A DNA stretch of 64,000 nucleotides from Camellia lanceoleosa (taxonomy: Eukaryota > Streptophyta > Magnoliopsida > Ericales > Theaceae): contig CM045758.1 of NCBI GenBank assembly GCA_025200525.1, forward strand, positions 193,538,463-193,602,462, in the 5' to 3' direction. How positions within the stretch are numbered: the first letter of the stretch is position 1; each line of letters starts with the position of its first letter. The notes beneath the pieces are model-generated. The model did no database searches and was not told the origin of the DNA. It saw only the letters and a program-made list of their open reading frames with translations. The position numbers and the translations under genes are program-made. Shown one piece after another: positions 11,472 through 23,662 of this stretch.

Positions 11472-12777
11472 TGTTGGAAATGGTTGGAAAAATTTTGGGT
11501 AGAACAAAATTTTTTCCTAACTTTGGTCTATTATTTAGGTAAGACCCGTGCGTCAAATTTGGCGAGTCTACGTGGTAACGCGTTCTATGTCGCGTTGTGA
11601 TTCACGTGGTATATTTAGTTACTCAAAACCATTATCGGGTGAATGAGAAATTGAAGCCAAAGTGAACTCCATGAAAATAGAGTTTTGGTGGAAATTCCTT
11701 AAGGTTGGAAAATGACTTGTTCCACATTGATTTGGGGGGAAGTTTTGAATGGGTTTATAAGGCATGGGATTGAAATTTGGGGTGTGTCCCAAGGGGTACC
11801 TAAGTTTTGTAGAGAGGGAGGTTATGGACTAGACCCATTGGACCCAAAAATCACCATACGCGCGCTACCGTTGTCCGTCCGATCGAGCGGGCTGGTCTGG
11901 GCGCGGATGCGTGGTGTGAGGTTAAGCTTGTTCGGCTCAATACTAATCTTTTTAGATAAAAAATATTTGAATGTAAATTTTATTTTTTGAAATAAAATTT
12001 GTCTAAAAATTCATTCCGAATTTCTGTTCAGATTTAAATTTCAATTTTTGAATTCAAAATTGTTGCACCTCTTCATAGACAGATCCGAATCTATCGAAAC
12101 CGAATTTGTTTTGTCCAAATTCAAATCCACCAAAAACAAGTTTTTGAATTATTTGAAATTCAAACCAAACAGTGCCTATCTGTTTAATTTAAATTGAACA
12201 AGTATTGTACTTGTTTAATTCAAAATTAGCGGCCACCAAGCCACCACTTCATCTCTATAAATAGACTAGTCCCTTATTTGGATTTCGATTCCAATTTTCG
12301 TCCATCTTTGCTGTAATATCATCTCTGTATTTTTGCTGCATTAATTTCATTATTTTCCTGTCTGAAAGAATGTATACAATAAGTGTGTTTGTTGAACATA
12401 TAAATTGTAGTGCTGCATTTATTTGTTGTTGATCATTTCATCCTGGGAGATAGACGTCCATATTCTAAAAGTACCGAGGAGATGATGAATCTGTCTTAAG
12501 GACACAGTGTCGAACATTAGACTTGATCAGAATAATATTCAAGATATTAATCAAATAAATTATTTATTTATTTTCTGTTTTTATTATTTATTTAAATCAG
12601 ATTTTAATTTTATTTTTGTAATAAAATAAAATCTGCTTTTATTTATTTAATTCTATTTTTAGTTTGATTTTTGTAATCAAACATTCTCTCTTCTTTCTTA
12701 TTTTTCTTTTATATTCTGTTTTTGGTTTAGTATTCAAACAAAATTAATTAATTTAATTACAGTGAAGATTGTCCAAG
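11472..12777 (+). mobile_element. Probable solo LTR (Copia-like)
   Basis: Starts TGTTGGAAATGGTTGG, as Copia LTRs often do. It contains a TATA box (TATAAATA at 12256-12263) about 520 bp before the putative end and carries no protein domain. The pentamer AGAAC lies next to both proposed ends (11466-11470 and 12778-12782), which could be a 5-bp target duplication. The right end is not a canonical CA, so the boundaries are uncertain. Confidence 0.4.
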
Positions 12778-12782
12778 AGAAC

Positions 12783-13840
12783 TAACCTACAAAAACCAAC
12801 TTTTCATTATAAAATTACGAATTATAAAATAAAAAAAAATTAGAACTAGCCTACAAAAACCATTGATAAGTATATTTAATCTATTTTAAAAATATTAATG
12901 AATTTTTTAGTGTATATGGATATAATATTTACATAAAAATGTATATTAATTTTAATATTGAACAACAAATTAATTTATAAAAGAATATATATTACTTTTA
13001 ATATTTTTACAAACTGTTAATTTAATTTTTGTACTTATCAGAAAATTAAATATTTATTTACTTGGTGAAAATGTAAACATAATTTTTTAAATATTTATAA
13101 TGAAGAACAAATTTTGAAAAAACAAAAATGGAAGAAGCGTTCATGTTTGAGGGTTAACAAATGTGGATTGTTTCCCGTAACAACTGAAACAACAAATTTC
13201 AAACTAGAAAAAAAATAAGAAAAAAAAATGTTAATATGTCTAGATTGGCAATTTTACAACGAAATACCATCAATAGGACCCAAAATACAATGCAATTTGA
13301 AGCAATGGACGGGGTAAAAAAAATAGCAAAAGAGAGTAAAAAAAAACAAGAAGAAGAACATAAATAAGATCAGTCACAAGTCTTTGACGGTCGAGTGTAA
13401 TGAGTGTGTACAAATAGAAACTCCCAACAAATTGAGCCTTAGGAACAGTTAGGCTTTTGAGCTTCTTTTTTATTTTATTTTTTGAAGAGGCTAAAATAGC
13501 CTCTGAGTGCCTATATAAGTATATTTTTTGCTTGCAATATTTTGTTTGGGGGGAGGGGGGGAAATTCTGGCCTATTTTGAGATGTTGATTAAAAGTTAAT
13601 TTTTTGATTTTTTTTTAAAAAATTTGAATCATATCACTTCTCTATTTTTTTATATATATATATATTTTAAAAATTTAAAAATCAACTTTTAACTTACATT
13701 CCAAAATAAACCTCCGCCAAGGACAAGTCTATGTTCTCTTTTCCGAATTCTATTGATTTTCTCCGAGGTTATTGCATAACACATTTTTCTCTATTTTTCT
13801 CTTTATTACTAATGGATGTAATATGCATTAAAAAATGTCA
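12783..13840. other. AT-rich intergenic DNA with one MITE
   Basis: No gene is visible. A 144-bp MITE lies at 13569-13712 with inverted ends GGCCTATTTTGAGATG and CATTCCAAAATAAACC. A G-rich tract occurs at about 13545-13562 and a (TA)n run near 13652. Confidence 0.5.
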
Positions 13841-14267
13841 TAATTTGAAGGAAAATTTACTGATAAATCCTAATTTTAGAAATGGTGCTCCAATTAGTCC
13901 TTAATGTTTTCTTATAAACCGTTCAGTCCTATTTGATTTGGGAGGAATATTTGTATTTGATTTGGTATGTATGGATTTTACATTTGTATCCTTCTGATGT
14001 AGGATTCCAACGTTGTTGGGTTGCTGATGTGTGCCACATTTGTGGGGGAACGTATATGTACATTACGTTATTCCAGTGTTTCGTTGGAGTGATTTACGGG
14101 AAGTTTGTTCCATTTTTGGTTGATGTGTTCGCAGAGGGTTTTTGGGGTGTTTTTTGTGTAATTTTGTTCATTCACACCTCTATTGCAGTGTTCAAGGTGT
14201 CGTTTGGAAGTGTATATTGTCGGTGGCTGTCACTCTATATTTGTAATTGAGGTTTTTTTAGGCAGGT

Positions 14268-17179
14268 ATGGAGGGTTCTGTGTTGATGTTATGTTCTTAC
14301 GGACGAACGAACGCTGTCATTCGTCTTCATCAAGCGTTGACGTTCGCAGATTTGATCAGTGGGATATGCGGGAAGTTTGAAGGTTTGGATTCCGAGATGG
14401 TCGTATTATTCATTGAAGTTCCTGGATATAACAAGTTTTGTGTCTTGTGCGACGAGGATGTTCGGAATATGTTTTCTCTTGCGAAGTCTTTTGGTCTCGA
14501 TCATGTTGATGTAATTATTCAATTACGAAATGGAGGAGACGGGGGCAATCCTGGTGACGGAGTGTGTATGGCTGGCTCTGGCAGCAAGGCCCCGGGTTAT
14601 GGGATGTTCGGGTTGGATGACCGGACGGATCTGTTACAGTCGTATTGTCAGCATAGGTCCAAGACATACCTCTCGTCTGGGTGGGCAAGCGGCATTACAA
14701 ATGTGGGTCAGTGTTTTACTGGTGGGGCTGATGAATTTTGGACCGTCCTTTCCAAATACGCTGTCGAGTGTGGGTTTCAGTTCAAATATGTGAAGAATGA
14801 TTTAGTGCATGTTACTGCTGTTTGTAAGTTTGCAGGGTCAACGGGGTGTTCGTGGTCAATACATGCCAGGGTGTTCGCATTCACAGGTGTTTTTTGTTTG
14901 AAGAGGTTTAGTAGTGTACACACATGTGGTGCCGCCGTTTCTATGTCCAGAAACCCACGTACTGGGTCTGATTTGGTGGCCGATATTGTTGCGGATCGTG
15001 TACGTGCTCAGCTATTGACAAGGCCCACCGACGTTGTTTTTGGTTTGAAAAACGATTACGGCATGGATATTAGTTACCGTGTTACTTGGCTTGGTGTTGA
15101 GAAAGCGATGAGTGAAGTATATGGTGACCAAGTTGTGTCCTTCGATCAGCTTAGATGGTACAGTGATGCTGTGATGGAAAATAACCCAAACAGCTATATC
15201 AACCTTGAATTTCAGCAGCAAATCGGAAGATTTGTTTGGTATTTCATATCATTTCACGCTTGCATAAATGGATTCAAGCATTGTCGCCCGTTGTTATTTC
15301 TTGATAGCATCTTTCTCAAGGGTCGGTTCAAGGGAAATTTACTTGTAGCTACTGCGAAGGATGGGAACCAAGGTAATATGTTTCGCGTCTTCAACTTGCT
15401 ACATTTAATCGCAATGCTGTCTTTACAAATTTGTTCAAATAAGGGTAATGGGGTTTGGGGGTGATGACAGATGGGTTGTGTATAACAAATTAAAGCATAT
15501 ACATCTGATGTCCATTTTTTCATGATGTTTGTTCATCATGAAAAACCATATTGCTATGTAATGTCACACAATCTGGCGTGGTTTCAACAAGTTACTAGTG
15601 GGGTTTTTTCTTTTTCAATTTCGGTCTTTCAGTTGGTGGGTTAATGGCTGCTGGGTTGTGGGGAAACTGTATGTATATAACATCATGACCAAACATCATG
15701 AAAAATGGCGGAATGGTAATGTGTTTCGCGTCTTCAGTTTAGTTACATTCAATTGCATTGCTATCTATAAATCTTTGTTCAAATAAGGGTAATGTGTTTT
15801 TGGGGATGTTGACAGATTGGTTGTGTATAATGCATATATACATCTACATATTGCTATATAATGTCACAATCTGCCGTGGTTAATTGCAACTGGGTTGTGG
15901 GGAAACGATATACATATAATGTTTTTTTAATGTGACACAATCTGTACTTTTCCATTTCCTTTTTGTTGTTGTTTTTCCTATGGTTTGGTGGCCTAAATGC
16001 ATGGGGTTTGTACGGATGTGGTGTTCTTTTTTTTCGCCATACCAATTGTAAACAGGTTTGTTCCCAGTCGTGTTTGCCATTGTTAATTCTGAGAACGCAG
16101 CCAACTAGGAATGGTTTCTTCGGCAATTGTCGGAGGTTGTTGATTATGGTCGAAATTTGACATTTGTTTCCGATCGTCACATCGGGCTGTTACAATCCAT
16201 GTCAAAAGTTTTTCCATTGGCACATCATGCGTTTTGCCTCGTACATCTACAAATGAATTTGAGAGACCGAATGAAATACGTCAATGCCGAGCAGAAATTA
16301 GGACTGCTGCGAAAGTTACGCGAATGTACGTACGCACCCACCGTCACTTCCTTCAACCAGAAGATTGAGGTCTTGAAATTGTGTAGTTCGGCTGTTGTTG
16401 GGGAGTTTTTGAAAGATTTGGATCCAAAACATTGGGCCAATGCGCACTTCGGGTACGTACATGTTCTACTTTATTGGTTGTTAGTTTTTTTTCCAACACT
16501 ACAACCAATGTTTGTAGTTTATTGTGTTGTGGGCAATGGTAGGCATTACGGGGAGATGTCATCAAACACTGCCGAGTCGTTCAATAACTGGATTCGTGAA
16601 GCGCGCTACCTTCTTATTACGCAATTGGTTGATGCTATTAGAGGCCAAACTATGGAGCAAATGTCAAAGCGTCGGGTTAAAGGTAACAAATGAATTGGCC
16701 AACTTTGTCCAAAGATGGAGAAGAAGTTGGAGGCCGAATACAAAACCAGCAGGCCATGGATTGTAAGCCGAGCCGATGATAATGTGTATAAGGTGCACTC
16801 GCATCCGTCGATTTTAGTTGACGTCAACAAGCGTACTTGTTCATGTTGTCAGTGGCAGGTTAATGGGTTTCCGTGTTCACACGCAGTGGTCTCATTTCGG
16901 AATAGTGGGAGAAATATATATGATTCCATTGAACCTTATTACCATGTTTCTGAGTTCAAGGCATCATATTCCAAGTCCATTCACCCTATTCCAACAGTTG
17001 AAAAACCCATCGCCACGCACACTGATTACCTCATAGCACCACCTGTTGTGAAGCGTCCACCTGGGAGGCCGAAGCGGAAGAGGATTCCATCTAGGGGGGA
17101 GGTGGTGCAACGTATTCGGTGTGGACGATGTGGGAAGATGGGCAACCACAACAGGAAGACATGCAAGAAACCAATTTAG
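14268..17179 (+). pseudogene. MURA-type transposase of the MULE, two nonsense mutations
   Basis: Exons 14268-15372, 16056-16452 and 16543-17179 join in frame to 712 residues, a normal MURA length. In order: an N-terminal region; a FAR1/MuDR-like DNA-binding region around residues 120-230; the MULE catalytic domain; a SWIM zinc finger (CSC...CSH, 16838-16882); and a C-terminal CCHC knuckle (CGRCGKMGNHNRKTC, 17118-17164) after an AT-hook-like PPGRPKRKR. The DDE residues are visible: Asp in FLDSIFLKG (codon 15303), Asp in FVSDRHIG (16172) and Glu in NTAESFNNW (16574). Two in-frame stops break it, TAG at 16106-16108 where the family has the NW.WF tryptophan, and TGA at 16691-16693 at another expected Trp. 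Both are one G-to-A step from TGG. Frame and catalytic residues are otherwise preserved, so it was inactivated fairly recently. Confidence 0.9.
15373..15935 (+). repeat. Imperfect tandem duplication within transposase intron 1
   Basis: The segment beginning at the splice donor (GGTAATATGTTTCGCGTCTTC, 15372 onward) recurs from about 15715 (GGTAATGTGTTTCGCGTCTTC). Both are followed by matching TTGTTCAAATAAGGGTAATG, GGTTGTGTATAA and GGGTTGTGGGGAAAC blocks. The copies are diverged and carry indels. The donor itself is duplicated, giving a second possible donor inside the intron. Confidence 0.75.
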
Positions 17180-17576
17180 ATACGGGAGGACATACATGGA
17201 ACCAATCTACATCCCAAGTCATTTTATCATTACACTAGCCATTGAACCATTTTTATAAATCGTCCTTATAATTTATAGCAAACTTTGTAAATGTTTTTGG
17301 GCTACATTTAGTAAACATGTTGGCGATGCATTAGGGAGTTCTCAAATTATTTCCACCCACATTTACTATCTTCATATTTTCAGACATTCTTTTACACTTT
17401 TCCCATTTTCTAATAAATAATCATGTTTGTTTGATGTTCCTATTTTTTAACATTATTAATGGACTTGTGGTTGTTTGGGTTGACATGTATTTCACAGCCT
17501 GCTGTTAGATTTTGAAAATTGTACGTATGCGAACGTTACGTACGCAAGACACGTAGACATGTTGGATTTGTGTAAG

Positions 17577-18060
17577 TAGTCGGTCGGTGGTGTTATTGGG
17601 ATTGGATGTGTAGGTAGTGTTGGTTAACGATTTTCAAAATTGGTGTGTTTAGAAGAATGTATAATGGGACAGAAGCCCTGTATTTGGGGGCAGACATCCC
17701 ATGTTTTTTTATATCCCCTATTTTTCACATCTGAACTTGACATTTGGTGGTTGAGGCCAACATCAATTTGCCATAAGAGGGCACTAATTATACATCAACA
17801 TTAATTTGTGTTAGCAGCCAGTCGGTTGTGTTATTGAGATTGGTTGTGTAGGTAGTGTTGGTTAATGGGTTTCAAAATTGGTGTGTTTAGAAGAATCTAT
17901 AATGGGACACAAGCCCTGCACTTGGAGGCAGACATTCCATGTCTTTTACATCACCTGTTTTTGGCATCAGGAAATGCAACCAGGTCTAACTGCAACCAGG
18001 TCTGACCGCTGCATCCCATGTGTTTTACATCCCCCTTACTTGGGTCATTACGTTACGCAT
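17577..18060 (+). repeat. About 240-bp imperfect direct repeat between the convergent MULE genes
   Basis: Blocks GTGTAGGTAGTGTTGGTTAA, CAAAATTGGTGTGTTTAGAAG and GGCAGACAT..CCATGT occur at about 17610-17705 and again at about 17850-17945. The region is the shared 3' end of two convergent genes and might serve termination, but no function is shown. Nothing else is recognised in 17180-18742. Confidence 0.7.
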
Positions 18061-18742
18061 TCCCCTTCCAACATTCCTTCCTGTGTTTTCCCTGTGTGGG
18101 TACTGCAACCAGGTCTGATTGCTGCATTTACTTGTCGAAGGCACCATTGTCATTTACACATGCACCACAGATGTCACAACTGCCCAATACAACCAATTGG
18201 CTAATTGCCACAAATGTTTAACAACATCAATACCTGTGTCAATACTGAAATCAACATCGGAACACAAATGTCTTACACCATCACACCCTTATTTCGTTAT
18301 TAAAATATGTAACATACCATCAATTGTCTAATATGTTCACGACAAATTTTTGGGTCTTGATGTTAACATTACACCAACATTCCCTAATGCAATCTCACAC
18401 TTATTCATCATTCCAATCCATACACTACGTATGCAAACACAATAATTAAGTGCCTACCATTTCAACACACAGAATGGAAAACAGAATCCCAAACATGTTT
18501 TAAGGATTTGTAGGAATTAAACACTATGTTTGTACAGCAATGTCCCAAAAAATATAATATGTACATCCCAAAAAGTAATAACCAACTTAAATAGCTAGTA
18601 CTTTGTTTAGCAAAAACATTAACTACCAAAAACTTAAATAAGCAATTTGCATTTTCTTGTCCCTCATATAACTCCAAAATGATTTACTCATCAACTCCAA
18701 AATAGTAAACTGTCAGTACTGCAGTCAACATTCGTATGCGCG

Positions 18743-21700
18743 TCATATAGCCCTGAAGCGTAGCCCTCTGATGGGATCATTCACAAATGTATTCACCATT
18801 GATGCACGGTAAGCAGTAGTCATCACGCCATCCATAGTGGTATTAATTTCCACTTTCTGCACATATTGTCTCATGAGGAAGCACACTATGATCGCACAGT
18901 CAACCCTATAACACAATACAACTCACATCGGTTAGTCAGAAATTACAAATTCTACCCCCTAATAAATATGTTTGTCATAAACATTTTTAGAACTTACGTG
19001 TTAGCCCCTTGCTGAGGACAATCCATCACAGATTCCAATGTCCCGTCGATGTATGGGGGTGCCACATTTGTTGTCCTTGCACCCACACCCACAACGTGGT
19101 TATGATATTTCACCACCCACTGTTTCTGTCAAAGTGAAAATAAAAAAATAAATTTACTCTTACATGTACACCAATAAACTGAATGCCAAACACCAAATTG
19201 ATGCGGACACTTTTAAGCTTACAAAATTTGATAATCATCAACCACATTCATAATCATTCCAATTCATGTAACCACATACTTTGCATCCTAATTTGAAGAC
19301 ATTTGCAGCCTACCACAAATGAGACTTACACATGACCATTTTTGCAATACAGATGTGAACGTACCACTTTAAGCGCCTCGGTGAAATAAGTGTCACGTAG
19401 CCCACGTCTCTGCCTAAGTGAATTATAGTGTTTCCAGTTTCCACTTTTGTTATCGTACACCATCAGCATCCAGTGGTTGTCGTGGTAAATTGGGTAATGA
19501 ATGTACCGGTGTCCTGTTGTAGATTTCATGTTCACCTCTAGGAACTTATCTCTGGACGTCTCACTCGAGTTTCGCATCATGTCCTGCCATTTAAATTTCA
19601 AATTTGTTAGTACCTTCCAACACACAATACCATACCATCTACAGCAGGTTGCCAATTCATACCGAACAAATGCTGCTAAAAAAATAACAGCTGCCCACAT
19701 TGTTGTCTTCATCAGCACAATTCCGTTGCAAATTTGTTAGGATTGCTGCGTACGCATCGATTACCTGCTTTCAAAAATTTGAACACTGTTACAATACATA
19801 CTAACATGCAATATACATTACGTAACACAGTACACAACTTCCACGCCACGCAACTCAACGTTATCACATCAATTACCTTTCCGCTCACACATCCTTGTTG
19901 GACCAATGCCTGAATATCAGAAAAGTATACACGCATCCCATTGTCTCCACCGTCCCAGATAACAGCCCTGCATTTTCAAACCTACACACAGTTAGTACAC
20001 CTTATATTAAATCAAAAACACATTGCCAGCACTTTCATTACCAACAATTGCATTACCCATCTCCGTGAAAAGTGTATACGTCTTTCAATCGTCGCTGATC
20101 ATCTTCAGACAGCATTGTCCACACGATGTCCCTGTGAGTCATACCAAATCCTTTCCATGTTTTCCGTTCGTGCTCCACTTTGTCAATGTCAACACATATC
20201 TCTGCCCCAACACAGGGACGTCACAAATTTTAGTAACCTGTCTCTTACGCCCAACCACCTTCGGGTATTCGTAATTAGCCAAACGTAACTCACGTCTCGG
20301 CTTGTTCTTCACACGACGAACCAAAGACGACACTGCAACAACATTACTATGCAGACCCTCGGCTGCCCCCACAGTATCAGACAAATTTACATTTTCATTA
20401 CCTCCTACGCCCACTGCACAATCTGCGAACTGGTGTATGACCTCTGCAGCTGGACATCCTTGCGGGCCACTAACGTGATGAATTGCTGAGGGTGTTTTTT
20501 TCAACGGAGATTCAACCTCCACTGCGTCTCCTACCTCAATACACACTGCCCTCCTTGGTATTGTGGCCGTGCTTCTCAGTGTTTTGTCCACACTGCTGCG
20601 TTCAGTCCGACAAACGTGGCTGTCATTACAGCTGTCATACCTTTCCACTTGGTCGTCCTTAGGTTGCCTTTTGCTGGATTCAATATGTGTAGCTGATTGT
20701 GTCACTGCATGCATTTCATGGTCATCGACTTGGTCTTGTAAGATCGCCACCTTCTCATCCAACTGTGTCACCAATTCTTTCAATTGTGCTATCTCTGTAT
20801 CTTTTGCAGTAATAACGCTCTCAAACCCAATGAACAAATTAACGGCTTTCTTTCCAATTATACGTTTCATAACCTCCACCCGTGCTTCCAGTTCGTTAAT
20901 CTGAACTGATTTCTTTCTATTACCGTTTTCTAACTCCTTGTTTTTGAGTAATGCGTTTGTCAGATCTTCTTCCAAATGTGAGCAGCCCCCATCACCACCT
21001 GCTGCTGGTGTGCTTGACAATTCAAGTAGGTCAGGAAACAGGTTCGGCACGCAATCCTACAGTGCAACGACCCTCCCACTTCGTTTTTCCTTTTGCTGCC
21101 AAACGTTGCTAACTCCTTCCAACACCTGACGTGGGGGCTCACTGTCAACATGACCATCGTATGGCGAGTCCGGCTTCCAACAATCAAAGCTTGCCTTTGT
21201 ATATTCCAATTCTACAACAACATTGCCTTTGTCATTCATTTGTTCCTCCATCTGCACCACAGACTCAGCTTTTTCATTTCGTACTGGAACTTGGTCATCA
21301 TGCGATACACTCAAAGTGTATCGCTCAAGTATAGTCCCGCATAACATGTCATAGTTCACCTGCAATGCCCAACTTAGTGTATTATACGATGTAGATCAAA
21401 CAAACACTGTTTCAAATTTTGTGGACAAGACAATAACATTTTTAATTTTTACCTGCAGCGATTTTGCTGATGTCAAGTCCAGCCCTTTGATCTTACATAT
21501 GAGCGATCCCACGTTCCACTTACAAAATCTTGGGAAGGTAGCTTCGCGCTCTGGTTCTATGAGATTTGTGGGTTCACAAATCAAAAACTACAACACAAAA
21601 TAGTATGCAAGATTAATTGTATTATGAAAGACAATCATTGATTGGATATCTGATGTCAGCACAAGGTCAAAAGTGAACACGGGATGTGTAATTAACATAC

Positions 21701-22515
21701 CAAAAGCGCAACAACGCAACCAGTGACTTTCTCAGGCCTGATGTGGAAATCGTTCAGAGAATTAATGAAAGTGTTGCGTACGGTTGCTGTCCAGTCATAG
21801 TTTCGCAACGTATCCAGCCTATCAATCACACAGACGAGAGACCAACCAATTGATTCTCCGGTAGTTGCAAAAAATAGCTTACCACAAATGTAGAGACATA
21901 GAAGCTTCACTACGTCCTCCTCGTCGCGTTCAGTTCTTCCCTTCAACGCGTCAAACAGCAAATCCTTTACGAGCTTGCACGATATTCGTCTGACGGTTGG
22001 GCACCTCTGTTGCATGAAATCTGATGTAGGTTTCAGTGATGACGATACATCTAACTTGCCCTTGCCACATTGGATCCCAAAAATCAGCCTGATGTCGCTG
22101 TTGCGAAGCGCCAACCCTGCCTTCCAACGTAAAATTTTTCGTCTCTTGGATTATATGTTTGGATGATCCAGCATACGGTTTCATCACACTTCTTGAATGT
22201 ATTTGCTTCCAATTTGTGTGTCCGGATAGATTGAATCATCAGCCAAAATGGTGTTCTTTTCAACTGCCGGATGTGTCTCTCATCGAAGTTAACCTCAAGA
22301 ACTGTCTTGATAACACCAACAATGTTTGAACGGTACATAAGCTTCGTCATGTCGATATGTGTCTTGCTTCCCACATTTGATTGAGCTTTCGTACACTTGA
22401 ATGGCAGCTTCGATTGTTTTCTGACTACAAGTCGTGTTGAGGTCCATTCTTTTAGCGGGGAACCTCGCTTGCATATACCACTTGCCTTATGAGGGGTACG
22501 TTGACCAGCATTCAT
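18743..22515 (-). pseudogene. Ulp1-type (C48) cysteine protease gene of the MULE, broken
   Basis: Minus-strand exons, in order: 22515-21701, 21587-21453, 21359-20057, 19967-19877, 19764-19663, 19583-19365, 19125-18998 and 18905-18743, with plausible GT..AG sites and phase. The N-terminal part has the block common in plant MULE Ulp1 proteins (KLLCLYICGKLFF, then EKVTGCVV). The third exon has a coiled-coil-like segment. The C-terminal peptidase keeps its catalytic set: His in HDNHWMLMVYD, Asp in the same YDNKSGNW stretch, Gln in CPQQGANT and Cys in VDCAIIVCF. Ulp1 enzymes cleave SUMO or ubiquitin-like proteins; the role in transposition is unknown. Breaks are a frameshift near 22,110, an in-frame TAG at 21057-21059 and a frame change near 20,210. 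The protease exons downstream of these are clean. Confidence 0.85.
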
Positions 22516-22599
22516 TGCAACAATCAGGACAAAACATTAATGCACAAAACAATTTGGCCATTGTAATTAACATAACTGAAACAAATTGACACTATAACT

Positions 22600-22830
22600 C
22601 AATCTGTGTAACAAATGTGACACACATATCACAGTTCAACAAATGTTACACACATCTGACTCATTTAAACATCAGATATCACAGATCAACAAATGTTACG
22701 CACTGTGTCATTTAAACATCAGATTTCAAACAAATTCACATCTGACTCATTTAAACATAAACACCAAAAAATCAGAGTCATTCAAACATAATGTTTCAAA
22801 CATCAGATTCCTTAATCCAATGTAACACCA
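22600..22830. repeat. Short degenerate tandem repeats upstream of the Ulp1 gene
   Basis: Blocks such as CAACAAATGTTAC, CATCTGACTCATTTAAACAT and CATCAGAT recur three to four times at about 55-60 bp spacing just upstream of the Ulp1 start. They could be subterminal binding sites of the MULE or a simple array. The rest of 22516-24170 holds no gene, apart from a 13-base poly-C run at 23766-23778. Confidence 0.55.
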
Positions 22831-23412
22831 ACCCAAAATGCTATATACATTACCCTTAGTTCATGGAAGGTGTTCATACATCTCAAACATCAGATGCATC
22901 TACACATTAGAATTCAAACATCAAATTTGAAACTAAAATTCAAGATTTCCAAATACATATTAACGTAAGGAATTTCCCACAATTTCCTAACGATTTCGGC
23001 AAATGTGTGGACAAAAACAAACAACGAACTAATTACGTAACATCAACAGTACTGGTGTTCATCATACCATACACGACTACCATTTTCATTTACATCAAAA
23101 CCCTCCCCTGTTACATGTATAAATCAAAATTTTTAACACCCTAGAACACCACCACACAGTTTCCGGGTTCAAACATCCACACTACTATGTAATCTGTTAT
23201 CATAACATGTGTGAGACATACGCCGTAATCCAAAAAATTAGGGTTACATCAGTCAAACATGATACATTCAACATTTAACACACCTTCACACATTTGGCAA
23301 GCCATAAGCGTACATGAACTTCGAAATCACAAAATGAAAAATTAAAACACACCTTCGCCCTGCATTGTCATCGTTAGTGGATCAGCCAGCGCTCGGAATT
23401 GAAGTGATGTAT

Positions 23413-23662
23413 GGCCTTGTTTGGTAGAGCTGTGGGAAAGTACTTATAACTTATGCCTAAACAGCTTATAGCTTATAACTATGAACATAAGCTGATTTTT
23501 GACTTATAAATTAAGCATCTCCTGCCCCACTCAAAGAATAAGTTGATTTCTGACTTCCAAAAAGCTATAAGCTATAAACTATAAGCTAAACCAAACACAT
23601 CAAAATAGCTTAAATTAAGCTGAAAGCTGAAATAAGCAGCTTTTAAGTTGCACCAAACAGTG
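23413..23662. mobile_element. hAT-like MITE nested in the MULE
   Basis: Ends GGCCTTGTTTGGTAGAG and TTGCACCAAACAGTG are imperfect inverted repeats around a core rich in GCTTATAACTT/AAGTTATAAGC-like palindromes. Flanking 8-mers are similar but not identical, so the family is inferred from structure only. Confidence 0.55.

Noticed and set aside
11712..11990. 92-codon open frame on plus strand
   Set aside because: Lies inside the probable solo LTR and resembles no protein.
13933..14250. 105-codon hydrophobic open frame upstream of the MULE transposase
   Set aside because: Trp/Phe/Cys-rich reading of T-rich leader DNA; no conserved match in MULE proteins. Likely 5' non-coding.
19501..21603. Plus-strand open frames opposite the Ulp1 gene
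   Set aside because: Shadow frames of the minus-strand exons, which carry the conserved motifs and splice sites.
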